5,663 nucleotides of DNA from Chromatiales bacterium. Lineage in GTDB: Bacteria; Pseudomonadota; Gammaproteobacteria; UBA6429; Thiohalophilaceae. The stretch's first letter is position 1. Each line of letters opens with the position of its first letter. The notes under the pieces are model-generated. The model saw only the letters and a program-made list of their open reading frames with translations. It was not told the origin of the DNA and did no database searches. The stretch spans positions 1-5,663 of the forward strand of contig JALXDW010000273.1 of the NCBI GenBank assembly GCA_027070385.1. The letters run 5' to 3'. The translations under genes were made by a program, and so were the position numbers. Shown one piece after another: positions 1 through 5,464 of the stretch.

Positions 1-1
1 T

Positions 2-136
2 TTTTATATCAGTGGTGATTGCCTGGCAGCCAAACAGATCCAGCTAACAGGCAATAAGCCTGATGCAAATAATCAAATGCCTTCCGATCATTTTGCTTTA
101 CTGGCGACATTTTCATATAAAGTATCCTGTCAATAG
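2..136 (+). CDS. C-terminal end of an endonuclease/exonuclease/phosphatase (EEP) family protein (partial)
   Basis: An open frame enters from the left edge and ends at TAG (134-136), giving 44 codons. Near the end it reads PSDHFALLATF. The SDH motif followed by a hydrophobic strand is the characteristic last block of the EEP (DNase I/AP endonuclease/sphingomyelinase-like) fold, whose Asp-His pair is part of the metal-dependent phosphodiester-cleaving site. The preceding YISGD fits the 'FVSGD' strand commonly seen upstream of it in this family. Only the C-terminus is visible, so substrate (DNA, lipid or nucleotide) and cellular location cannot be told. It runs in the same direction as the next operon, but about 190 bases separate them and promoter-like sequences lie between, so co-transcription is uncertain. 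The family call rests on one motif and its context. Confidence 0.7.
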   Translation, partial: FYISGDCLAAKQIQLTGNKPDANNQMPSDHFALLATFSYKVSCQ

Positions 137-196
137 TCATAAAATGGCAGTTGTAAGAAAAAGAAACACGAAATGGTAAATTTGTTTTTTAAATGA

Positions 197-223
197 TTTA
201 CTGTATTTAAAGGCATGTAATAT
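197..223 (+). promoter_or_regulatory. Candidate sigma70-type promoter for the DUF2135/FGE operon
   Basis: TTTACT (197-202) and TAATAT (218-223) are separated by 15 bases in an AT-rich stretch, about 100 bases before the first start codon. The spacer is shorter than the usual 17, so this is a weak call. A second possibility is given at 267-294. Confidence 0.25.
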
Positions 224-236
224 ACCTCCTACAATC

Positions 237-246
237 AGACCGGTCT
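237..246. promoter_or_regulatory. Perfect 10-bp palindrome AGACCGGTCT, possible operator
   Basis: AGACCGGTCT is fully self-complementary and stands out as GC-rich in an AT-rich leader. It lies just downstream of the TAATAT box and 80 bases before the operon start, where a dimeric repressor or activator could bind. No regulator gene is in view, so function is inference. Confidence 0.3.
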
Positions 247-266
247 ATTTGATGCACGGAGTCAGG

Positions 267-294
267 TTGGCTACAATAAGTATTCCCTTAATAC
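267..294 (+). promoter_or_regulatory. Alternative promoter candidate, TTGGCT-16-TAATAC
   Basis: TTGGCT (267-272) and TAATAC (289-294) have a 16-base spacer and lie 31 bases before the chosen ATG at 326. The -10 hexamer overlaps the inverted repeat at 279-295. It would give a very short leader that still includes the ribosome binding site at 315-320. Confidence 0.3.
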
Positions 295-295
295 T
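279..295. repeat. Short inverted repeat AGTATT-N5-AATACT
   Basis: Six-base arms (279-284 and 290-295) are perfectly complementary around CCCTT. They overlap the second candidate -10 box. It could be an operator or a small hairpin in the leader; the arms are too AT-rich for an efficient terminator. Confidence 0.3.
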
Positions 296-314
296 ATGGG
301 AAGATTTGATGCTC

Positions 315-320
315 AGAAGG
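315..320 (+). promoter_or_regulatory. Ribosome binding site AGAAGG deciding the start at 326
   Basis: AGAAGG lies five bases before ATG 326, while the earlier in-frame ATG at 296 has no Shine-Dalgarno sequence. Starting at 326 also places the signal peptide exactly at the N-terminus. Confidence 0.75.
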
Positions 321-325
321 ACTCT

Positions 326-1942
326 ATGAAATACCGAATATTATTTTTTATATTTTTTATAACCACTACTTTACCATTAAATGTTTTAGCAGATGATCGT
401 ATTTTTATAACAGGTCACAATATAGAAGTTGACTCACTTTCATCAATAAAAGGTACGCTTTCCAATAGCAATGGTACACCTGTCAATTATTTTAAAGCAG
501 AAATTGACTATACACTGGAATTTTGGACACTGCTTGCTGAACCTGTTTTTAACTGTACTGCAAAGTGGCGATATATTCCCTCCGATGTGTGGGTTGGAAA
601 AGTTGATTTTCAAAACAGGGAACAGCATGAAATTATGGCTAATGAAGCCAGAACAATGGAAAGCCAACTTCGACTCTATGATGTTGAACTGATGGTATCT
701 CTGGGTAATGTGGGTAATACACCAAAATATAAAACACAGGGTCTGGATGACTTTCATAACCTGTTTGTACGCTGTGATACCGGGGCTTTGACAAAAAGCA
801 GAGGTTCAACCAGCCTTAATTCGCCATATAGTTCTGACTGGAACAAAACCATTGCAGTTTCAACCTCAAGGCTGGGTGAGCAAAGTAGGGCCTTTGGTAC
901 TTTTAATAAGGACAATACCACGCCTTATGCTCATGATTCAGCCTATGTCTGGCTATCAGCATCCGATGCGAAGAAGGTAGTGAAACACCTTAAAGCGGTG
1001 GTTAAAACAACAGGGCAAACGCATTATAAAACGGGTTCTGTTTATTCAGGTGATTATGCTATTGTCACCAAAGCATCTTATGGTATCGAAGCGTTTAAAA
1101 ATTATATTTCAAAGCGCAATAGAAAAAAAGAAAAAGAGAGAAAGAGAAAACAATCCGCAGATGTTTTTGAAAAACGGCTCAATGAGACAGAAGCCTCATC
1201 TCAACCTTCAAATAACGATTCATTTGAAGATTTATTAGGCTCAACAGAAAACACAGGCGACAATGCACAAAACCTCTATGATGACCAACCCAACCAACAG
1301 AGCTTCCAGTCCTTTGAGGACATGCTCGATGACAGTGAAGCCATTGAAATTGCTTTTTATGACGTACCCAGACAAACCACCAAAAACGTGATAAACATTC
1401 GTGGTAAAGTGATAAACCTGGCCTCTATTGACGAATCCAATATCACCTACCGACTCAATGGCATTGAACAAATGGTCCAGCTCAATCAGGATGGCAGTTT
1501 CAGCAATAAAGTCGTGTTGTTCAATGGTCAAAATACTATTAATATTGTTTATACCAGTTTAGGCAAAGAACAACGGCGCACGTTCCATATCAAAAGCAGC
1601 ACCCGCCCCGTCAAAGCCCGGTTTACCTTAGTCTGGGACAGCATTAATTCTGACATGGACTTACACGTCACAGGACCCTCCAATGAGCATTGTTTCTACC
1701 AGAATAACACCACTGCTAATATGCAACTGGATGTGGATAATACACAAAAATACGGTCCTGAAAATATCTCTGTCAAATTAAACCAGCGCCCGGGGCTCTA
1801 TAAAGCCAGCATCAAACATTATGGCGGTAATGCTGGCAATGTCACACTCTATGTCTATCTGGATGACCGACTGGTTGCCACCAAAAAGAAATATCTGTCA
1901 GGCAATACTATCTGGCAGGCTTACGAACTGAATATTAACTAA
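326..1942 (+). CDS. Exported protein with C-terminal DUF2135 (YfaP-like) domain
   Basis: A 538-residue secreted protein. Residues 1-22 are a signal peptide (MKYR, hydrophobic core, cleavage probably after VLA before DD). Residues about 23-260 form a domain I do not recognise. Residues 263-276 are a strongly basic stretch (KRNRKKEKERKRKQ). A low-complexity acidic linker follows, containing SFEDLL (299-304) and SFEDML (329-334). Residues about 339-424 look like a beta-sandwich of bacterial Ig/glucodextranase type (INIRGKV ... NGQNTINIVY). Residues about 429-538 match the DUF2135/YfaP pattern: FTLVWDS, DMDLHVTGPS (443-452), CFY, YGPENI (476-481), then PGLYKASIKHYGG. DUF2135 is a beta-rich domain of unknown biochemical role found in exported proteins. 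No enzymatic motif is seen. The gene is first of two, 12 bases ahead of the FGE-fold gene, so the products probably act together in the periplasm or at the surface. Start chosen by the ribosome binding site and signal peptide. Confidence 0.85.
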   Translation: MKYRILFFIFFITTTLPLNVLADDRIFITGHNIEVDSLSSIKGTLSNSNGTPVNYFKAEIDYTLEFWTLLAEPVFNCTAKWRYIPSDVWVGKVDFQNREQHEIMANEARTMESQLRLYDVELMVSLGNVGNTPKYKTQGLDDFHNLFVRCDTGALTKSRGSTSLNSPYSSDWNKTIAVSTSRLGEQSRAFGTFNKDNTTPYAHDSAYVWLSASDAKKVVKHLKAVVKTTGQTHYKTGSVYSGDYAIVTKASYGIEAFKNYISKRNRKKEKERKRKQSADVFEKRLNETEASSQPSNNDSFEDLLGSTENTGDNAQNLYDDQPNQQSFQSFEDMLDDSEAIEIAFYDVPRQTTKNVINIRGKVINLASIDESNITYRLNGIEQMVQLNQDGSFSNKVVLFNGQNTINIVYTSLGKEQRRTFHIKSSTRPVKARFTLVWDSINSDMDLHVTGPSNEHCFYQNNTTANMQLDVDNTQKYGPENISVKLNQRPGLYKASIKHYGGNAGNVTLYVYLDDRLVATKKKYLSGNTIWQAYELNIN

Positions 1943-1948
1943 AAGGAG
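1943..1948 (+). promoter_or_regulatory. Strong ribosome binding site AAGGAG for the FGE-fold gene
   Basis: AAGGAG starts directly after the upstream stop codon and lies six bases before ATG 1955. It fixes the start and supports translation of the second gene from a shared message. Confidence 0.85.
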
Positions 1949-1954
1949 ACCTCA

Positions 1955-2953
1955 ATGTATATTCGTTTATTCCTGCTCAGCTGTTTACTTATTATGAGTA
2001 TGAACAGCCATGCACTGTCACCGGAAATACGCTATGACATGTTGCAAACCAAACTGGCGGGGCAGCTAAAGGCCAAAAATTACTCTGCGTCCCTGAGCAC
2101 CATACGGGAAATCAAGTCAATGGGGCGTCGCTTACCCAAAAGTTTTGATTATTTTGAAGCTAAAGCCCTGTTTGAATCCGGGCAAAAAACGCGTGCTGCT
2201 AAATTATTTGAACGTTATGTTAATAACACGGGCAAGAAAGGCAAATATTATCGTCAGTCACTGGCTTATCTGATTAAAGCTGAAGAAGCGGCTAAACCCC
2301 ATATGATTAAAGTGCCATCCGGTTGTTTCCAGATGGGCTCAAACTCTGGTTATTATTTCGAACAACCCGTTCATAGAGTTTGTGTGGGTTCATTCATGCT
2401 GGGTAAATATGAGGTCACCCAAAATCAATGGCAAGCAGTGATGGGCGATAACCCATCTAAATTTAAAAATTGCGGCGGTGAATGCCCTGTAGAAAGGGTC
2501 AGTTGGCATGATGTGCAAACATTCATTCAACGATTAAACAATCAAACGGGTGAACATTATCGTTTACCCACGGAAGCGGAATGGGAATACGCTTGTCGCA
2601 GTGGTGGTCGAAATCAGAAGTATTGCGGAGGCAGCAACCCTGACTCGGTTGCCTGGTACGAGGGTAACAGTGGCAAGACAACGCATCCCGTGGGTCAAAA
2701 GCGAGCCAATGGTCTGGAGCTTTATGATATGTCGGGCAATGTCTATGAATGGGTACAGGATTGGTATAACAGGAGCTATTATAATAACAGCCCAAAGAAC
2801 AACCCAGCTGGTGCATCAGGTGGGTCCAGCCGGGTCAATCGTGGCGGTAGCTGGCGCTATGGTGCCAGCAGCCAGCGTAGTGCGAGTCGTAACGGCTACG
2901 ATCCGGGCGTTCGGAACAGCGATATAGGGTTTCGCCTGGCCAGGAGCCTTTAA
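1955..2953 (+). CDS. Exported FGE-sulfatase (C-type-lectin-fold) domain protein, non-catalytic, candidate DGR target
   Basis: 332 residues. Residues 1-20 are a signal peptide (cleavage likely after SHA). Residues about 21-112 are a helical, TPR-like region (FDYFEAKALFESGQ, then AAKLFERYV). Residues about 116-332 are an FGE-sulfatase domain with its usual blocks: GCFQMGS (123-129), YEVTQNQW (152-159), PVERVSWHDV (178-187), RLPTEAEWEYA (203-213), LYDMSGNVYEW (256-266), RGGSW (296-300) and GFRLAR (325-330). True formylglycine-generating enzyme needs two cysteines just after the GGSW/GGSY block; here that stretch (301-312) has none, so oxidation of sulfatase cysteines is not expected. Several such domains instead bind ligands, and many are targets of diversity-generating retroelements; the codon pattern at 301-323 suits that. 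Cys 124, 143, 173, 177, 214 and 224 could form disulfides after export. It is co-transcribed with the DUF2135 gene. Family certain; the diversification role is inferred. Confidence 0.92.
   Translation: MYIRLFLLSCLLIMSMNSHALSPEIRYDMLQTKLAGQLKAKNYSASLSTIREIKSMGRRLPKSFDYFEAKALFESGQKTRAAKLFERYVNNTGKKGKYYRQSLAYLIKAEEAAKPHMIKVPSGCFQMGSNSGYYFEQPVHRVCVGSFMLGKYEVTQNQWQAVMGDNPSKFKNCGGECPVERVSWHDVQTFIQRLNNQTGEHYRLPTEAEWEYACRSGGRNQKYCGGSNPDSVAWYEGNSGKTTHPVGQKRANGLELYDMSGNVYEWVQDWYNRSYYNNSPKNNPAGASGGSSRVNRGGSWRYGASSQRSASRNGYDPGVRNSDIGFRLARSL
2831..2950 (+). other. Candidate DGR variable region at the 3' end of the FGE-fold gene
   Basis: Residues 293-332 run from RVNRGGSW through a polar variable stretch to GFRLARSL. 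Of the 23 codons for residues 301-323, 19 end in C or T, four end in G (Gln307, Ala310, Pro317, Arg320) and none ends in A. Residues 301-306, 311, 313-316, 319 and 321-323 could each come from an AAC or AAT template codon changed at the first two bases. Every serine uses AGY rather than TCN, as A-directed change of AAY would give. The invariant 3' end (2924-2950) would correspond to the initiation-of-mutagenic-homology side. No template repeat is visible on either strand of the window, so the assignment rests on position, domain type and codon pattern. Confidence 0.5.
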
Positions 2954-2963
2954 TTAGCTTTTG

Positions 2964-2986
2964 TTTTTTTACCTTTTTACCTTTTT
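2964..2986 (+). repeat. T-rich short tandem repeat after the FGE-fold gene
   Basis: An 8-base unit TTTTTACC recurs (T-run ending 2970, then 2974-2981, then a third T5 at 2982-2986), starting 11 bases past the stop codon. There is no GC-rich stem directly before the T runs, so it is not a convincing intrinsic terminator, though T-rich RNA here may aid release of the transcript. Confidence 0.4.
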
Positions 2987-3190
2987 CTGCGCAGCGTCTT
3001 TTTTGATTTAAAGCGGTTAATCTTTAAAATAGAAAGAAGCTGTTCAAATTCGTTTATGGTACAAACAGAGGTCAAAAGCCGCTGGATTAAGGCCGCCCTG
3101 CGCAGCAGGAATCGCGAGCCTTAAGCCTGCTGCTTTTGAGCGGGAAGCTAATACGGATGAGTCTTCATCAAAGAAAAAGCCTCGCGCAGC
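2987..3190. repeat. Nested imperfect inverted-repeat unit (MITE- or interspersed-repeat-like)
   Basis: This occupies most of the 413-base gap between the convergent operons. The outer ends are imperfectly complementary: the left starts CTGCGCAGCG and continues with a T-rich tract and GAT (to about 3007); the right (3168-3190) read on the other strand gives CTGCGC, GAGGC, a T-rich tract and GAT. A much better inner inverted repeat lies at 3070-3141. CTGCGC recurs at the left end, in the central loop (3098-3103) and, in reverse complement, at the right end. The unit is clearly more GC-rich than its flanks. It resembles a small non-autonomous mobile or interspersed repeat, but no target-site duplication was identified. 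The rest of the gap (3191-3366) shows no gene and nothing recognisable. Confidence 0.45.
3070..3141. repeat. Long imperfect hairpin, 24-bp arms
   Basis: The arms at 3070-3093 and 3118-3141 match at 20 of 24 positions as inverted complements, with a 24-base loop. The loop itself contains a small perfect hairpin, CCTGC-GCA-GCAGG (3097-3109). In RNA or as a cruciform this would be a branched stem. It lies about 120 bases past the FGE-fold stop codon, and could serve as a bidirectional transcription barrier between the convergent operons. Confidence 0.6.
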
Positions 3191-3366
3191 GATCGATTTT
3201 TAAAACCAGGGGAGTTATCACGGGCAATGCCAGTACAAATTGTCACCATCGTGTTCGTTCCAAAATAGCAAAGTTTTGACAATGATGCCTTACAGCCGTT
3301 TATGGCGGGCAAAACCGTACGCTCAATGAACCCCGAGTTTTTTTAGTTAATATGAGTCATTTGTTG

Positions 3367-4503
3367 TCAAAGCGATTGTTTTTCAATCTTAATTGGTCTG
3401 GCAGTAAATTCATCTAAATTGATCTCAAAATCTTTCCAGCTTCCCCAGTAACTGCCTGCACTGCAATAGGGACAGAACGTTCCTGTTAAGATATTTTTCT
3501 CTAATTTAAATAAATCAGGTTGATACAGAAAAATCTTTGAACCGCCATTGGGGATAGAATAAAATGAAGTCCATTGCCCTGTCTGTTTGTTCAGTGCCAG
3601 CAGAACGCCCCATGAGTGCCATATTTCAGTGTAACTCAGCTCAACAATTCTCCACTGTTTGTTCTCGATAGGTGTTGTGATGGCATATCTGGGTGTTAAA
3701 TCAGCGTCGTATATGATATTGGGATCAGTATTTTCTGAAAACACATCATCAGACTTACTTTTTAACTGCTTAAATTGTTCAAATAATTCATCGAGTTTTG
3801 CCTGTGTGATGGTCTTTATGGGTAATGAATAATGTGAATTTTTTTCGATGGCAATTTGAGTGGCGTCTTCACTGGGGCTTAGTTGCTTAAGTATCATTAA
3901 GCCATCGGTTCTGAGTGTATTGACAGCCTGTTTGTTTTTGTTTGCCTGACTAATATCGCATCCCGCTTTCACATATTTGGACGCCACAATTTTGTGATGA
4001 AATTGTTTATCTTCCGGCTCATAATAAATAAACAAAATATCATGAATATCCGCATTAGCCGTTCCTTCTACTGACATTGAAAACAGTAACTGAGGTCTGT
4101 TCTCAAGGTTATAGCATACCTTTGAAAATTGAATATAATCATAGTGCGTTTTTCTGGAATCAAAGACGATTTTGTCTTTAAAAAATATCCCTAAAGAATA
4201 ACTGGAGAACTTTCTGATTCTTTCAATGGGTTCTTCAGGGGATTGCCACTCATTTAGGAGCGAATTTAGGATCGAATCGTTTGGAATAATAAGTTCATTA
4301 TCAACGGGATTCACAGAAATCATAAGAGTCTTTAATTCGCCTTTAATCGTCAGATCAACCCGTTGTCGTTGTGCTTCACCACCATAATAAGCTTCAACAG
4401 GATGGATAACATGATTGACAGCATCTTGAGCATGACACAGCAATGGAACAAAAAAAGCTAAAAAAACACAATAGAAAAGAAGTACATTCATTTTAAATTT
4501 CAT
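3367..4503 (-). CDS. Exported protein of unknown function with C-terminal CPYC motif
   Basis: 378 residues starting at ATG 4503-4501, reading leftward. Residues 1-25 form a signal peptide (MKFK, long hydrophobic core, LLCHA then QD). The cysteine at 23 is not in a proper lipobox, since the residue before it is Leu rather than Gly/Ala/Ser, so signal peptidase I export to the periplasm is more likely. The mature protein looks mostly beta-rich, with alternating polar and hydrophobic strands and several aromatic clusters (IWHSWGVLLALN, SYWGSWKDFEINL). CPYC lies at 344-347 and two further cysteines are present, so disulfides are possible. I do not recognise the family. The start at 4503 is chosen over a longer open frame from 4578 because it has AAGAG (4511-4515) seven bases upstream and begins the signal peptide. 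It overlaps the upstream membrane-protein gene by 11 bases, implying translational coupling. Confidence 0.8.
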   Translation of the reverse strand: MKFKMNVLLFYCVFLAFFVPLLCHAQDAVNHVIHPVEAYYGGEAQRQRVDLTIKGELKTLMISVNPVDNELIIPNDSILNSLLNEWQSPEEPIERIRKFSSYSLGIFFKDKIVFDSRKTHYDYIQFSKVCYNLENRPQLLFSMSVEGTANADIHDILFIYYEPEDKQFHHKIVASKYVKAGCDISQANKNKQAVNTLRTDGLMILKQLSPSEDATQIAIEKNSHYSLPIKTITQAKLDELFEQFKQLKSKSDDVFSENTDPNIIYDADLTPRYAITTPIENKQWRIVELSYTEIWHSWGVLLALNKQTGQWTSFYSIPNGGSKIFLYQPDLFKLEKNILTGTFCPYCSAGSYWGSWKDFEINLDEFTARPIKIEKQSL

Positions 4504-4933
4504 GTTTAGTCTCTTGGTAGGCAATAAAAACAGATGTAAATAATAATAAACAGGATGCAAGCCAAAGATAGGCGGCAAAGTGCAGGGAATAATGGTTTGC
4601 TATCAACATACCCATATTGGTAATAGCAGCTGCTATTACCAACGAATACAGTATCAACAAATAGAATAACCATGATTTTTTTGATGCGTCAAATAAAAAA
4701 AACAGTAATAGGGAAAATAAAGAAATACTATTCCCCACAGCAGTGATACCCATAACTCCCCATAACAGACCAAAATCAGCTGAAACAAAAGCACTCATTG
4801 CTATCAGAGCCACCTCATAACCCCATAGAGTTTGATGACTGATAACCACTGCGGGCAGTAACAGACTGCACAGGTACAACAACCAGCTAAACACTAACAC
4901 TTTCTTTTTAAAAGAGAGCGGCTTGCTCTTCAT
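4493..4933 (-). CDS. Small multi-pass inner-membrane protein of unknown function
   Basis: 146 residues with a positively charged N-terminus (MKSKPLSFKKK) and four to five predicted membrane segments at about 11-31, 41-61, 63-81, 88-108 and 119-139. The short loops between them lack any recognisable catalytic or transport motif. The start at 4933 is supported by AAGGGA six bases upstream. It is first in a leftward operon: its stop codon lies inside the start of the exported-protein gene (ATGAAATTTAA shared over 11 bases), so the two products are probably made together and may form a membrane plus periplasmic pair. I cannot assign a family. Confidence 0.8.
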   Translation of the reverse strand: MKSKPLSFKKKVLVFSWLLYLCSLLLPAVVISHQTLWGYEVALIAMSAFVSADFGLLWGVMGITAVGNSISLFSLLLFFLFDASKKSWLFYLLILYSLVIAAAITNMGMLIANHYSLHFAAYLWLASCLLLFTSVFIAYQETKHEI

Positions 4934-4939
4934 GCACAG

Positions 4940-4945
4940 TCCCTT
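4940..4945 (-). promoter_or_regulatory. Ribosome binding site AAGGGA for the membrane-protein gene
   Basis: AAGGGA on the minus strand lies six bases before the ATG at 4933 and fixes that start. Confidence 0.75.
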
Positions 4946-4976
4946 AGTCTATGATAATTAAAATTTAAGTCGGGGT

Positions 4977-4982
4977 ATTATA
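4977..4982 (-). promoter_or_regulatory. Perfect -10 box TATAAT for the leftward operon
   Basis: TATAAT is read on the minus strand 43 bases before the membrane-protein ATG, giving a transcription start near 4970. No good -35 hexamer lies 16-18 bases upstream (TTATTT or ATTATT at best), so the promoter may need an activator or be weak. Confidence 0.5.
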
Positions 4983-4998
4983 TTCATAATTTATGAAT
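4982..4998. promoter_or_regulatory. Palindrome ATTCATA-ATT-TATGAAT beside the -10 box, likely operator
   Basis: Seven-base perfect arms around a 3-base centre touch the TATAAT box and fill the spacer between -10 and -35. This is a classic position for a repressor dimer to block RNA polymerase. The cognate regulator is not in the window. Confidence 0.45.
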
Positions 4999-5237
4999 AA
5001 ATAATGAATAATGTTTTTTTAGAGATGAAAATCCTGATTCATTTTTGATTAATATGATCTTATCTGTAACAAACCTCATTTGAGTCATTTATTGATAAGG
5101 CTTGTGGGTATTTACTTGCACATTTTGGCTTAATAACAAAAGATGATTTATTTAGGATTATTATCAAGCTGCACATTCTCCTGACTTTGATCACCTGATT
5201 TATCATTTTGTAGCGCACATTGTGGGGTTGTGGTCAA

Positions 5238-5256
5238 GCTATAGGTATTGTATAGC
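5238..5256. repeat. Inverted repeat GCTATA-N7-TATAGC
   Basis: Six-base perfect arms flank a 7-base centre (GGTATTG). The layout, short inverted arms with a 7-base spacer, is like a tyrosine-recombinase core site, although such arms are usually longer. It lies 26 bases from the phased GGGCAC repeats. Confidence 0.35.
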
Positions 5257-5282
5257 ATGGAAATAGTTGTTGTTTTCAATCC

Positions 5283-5310
5283 GGGCACGATATGGGCACC
5301 GTTTGGGCAC
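5283..5310. repeat. Three GGGCAC repeats at exact 11-bp spacing
   Basis: GGGCAC starts at 5283, 5294 and 5305, each 11 bases after the last, so all three lie on the same face of the helix. Intervening bases differ (GATAT, CGTTT), so the motif itself, not the whole 11-mer, is conserved. This is typical of sites for a cooperatively binding protein, such as arm-type sites of an integrase or an iteron-like array. Confidence 0.5.
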
Positions 5311-5464
5311 AGGCTAAAAATGTTGTTTTTTGATTGTTTCAGGGTAATGGTCATGACTTTTGCCCTGTTATGGGTGAAGATTTGACCTTTATTTTTTCAG
5401 GGTTGCTGTCAAAACGTAAAACAGACGGATTACTGCAATTTTAAGGTATTGAAATATAAGAAAA

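Larger units (their letters stand above)
4999..5464. other. Intergenic region without a convincing gene
   Basis: About 465 bases between the leftward-operon promoter and the tRNA-Arg 3' end. The only open frame is a 68-codon one on the minus strand (5354-5148) with no good ribosome binding site and no recognisable domain. What stands out is an inverted repeat at 5238-5256, three phased GGGCAC repeats at 5283-5310, and a repeated TTTCAGGGT (5337-5345 and 5395-5403). These may be relics of an element that once used the tRNA locus. Confidence 0.5.

Noticed and set aside
176..201. Inverted repeat GTAAAT...ATTTAC as a terminator for the partial EEP gene
   Set aside because: The arms are only six AT-rich pairs with a 14-base loop and the T run is inside the loop, not after the stem.
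296..325. Earlier in-frame ATG at 296 for the DUF2135 gene
   Set aside because: No Shine-Dalgarno sequence, it would put ten polar residues before the signal peptide, and it overlaps the candidate -10 region; ATG 326 has AGAAGG at five bases.
2550..2927. 125-codon plus-strand frame inside the FGE-fold gene, and the opposing frame at 2523-2816
   Set aside because: Out-of-frame shadows of a gene with strong family motifs. The same applies to frames at 443-757, 471-692, 1050-1238 and 1241-1531 inside the DUF2135 gene.
3047..3199. 51-codon open frame on the minus strand through the inverted-repeat unit
   Set aside because: It has no ATG and no plausible alternative start or ribosome binding site; the open frame is a by-product of the GC-rich repeat.
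3305..3346. T7 run after a GAG as an intrinsic terminator
   Set aside because: The only stem before the T run is about three pairs long, far too weak.
2954..3366. DGR template repeat or reverse transcriptase downstream of the variable region
   Set aside because: I looked on both strands for a copy of the RGGSW...GFRLAR coding stretch rich in AAC/AAT codons and found none here or elsewhere in the window; no reverse-transcriptase coding is present.
3462..3473. CPYC motif as a glutaredoxin-type active site
   Set aside because: It lies near the C-terminus of an exported, beta-rich protein with no thioredoxin fold around it; glutaredoxin has CPYC near the N-terminus of a short cytoplasmic protein.
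4504..4578. Longer start at 4578 for the exported unknown protein
   Set aside because: It would overlap the membrane-protein gene by 86 bases and bury the signal peptide; ATG 4503 has AAGAG at a proper distance and begins the signal peptide.
5148..5354. 68-codon open frame on the minus strand in the intergenic region
   Set aside because: No good ribosome binding site, no recognisable domain, and it runs through the phased GGGCAC repeats, which explain part of its sequence better than coding does.
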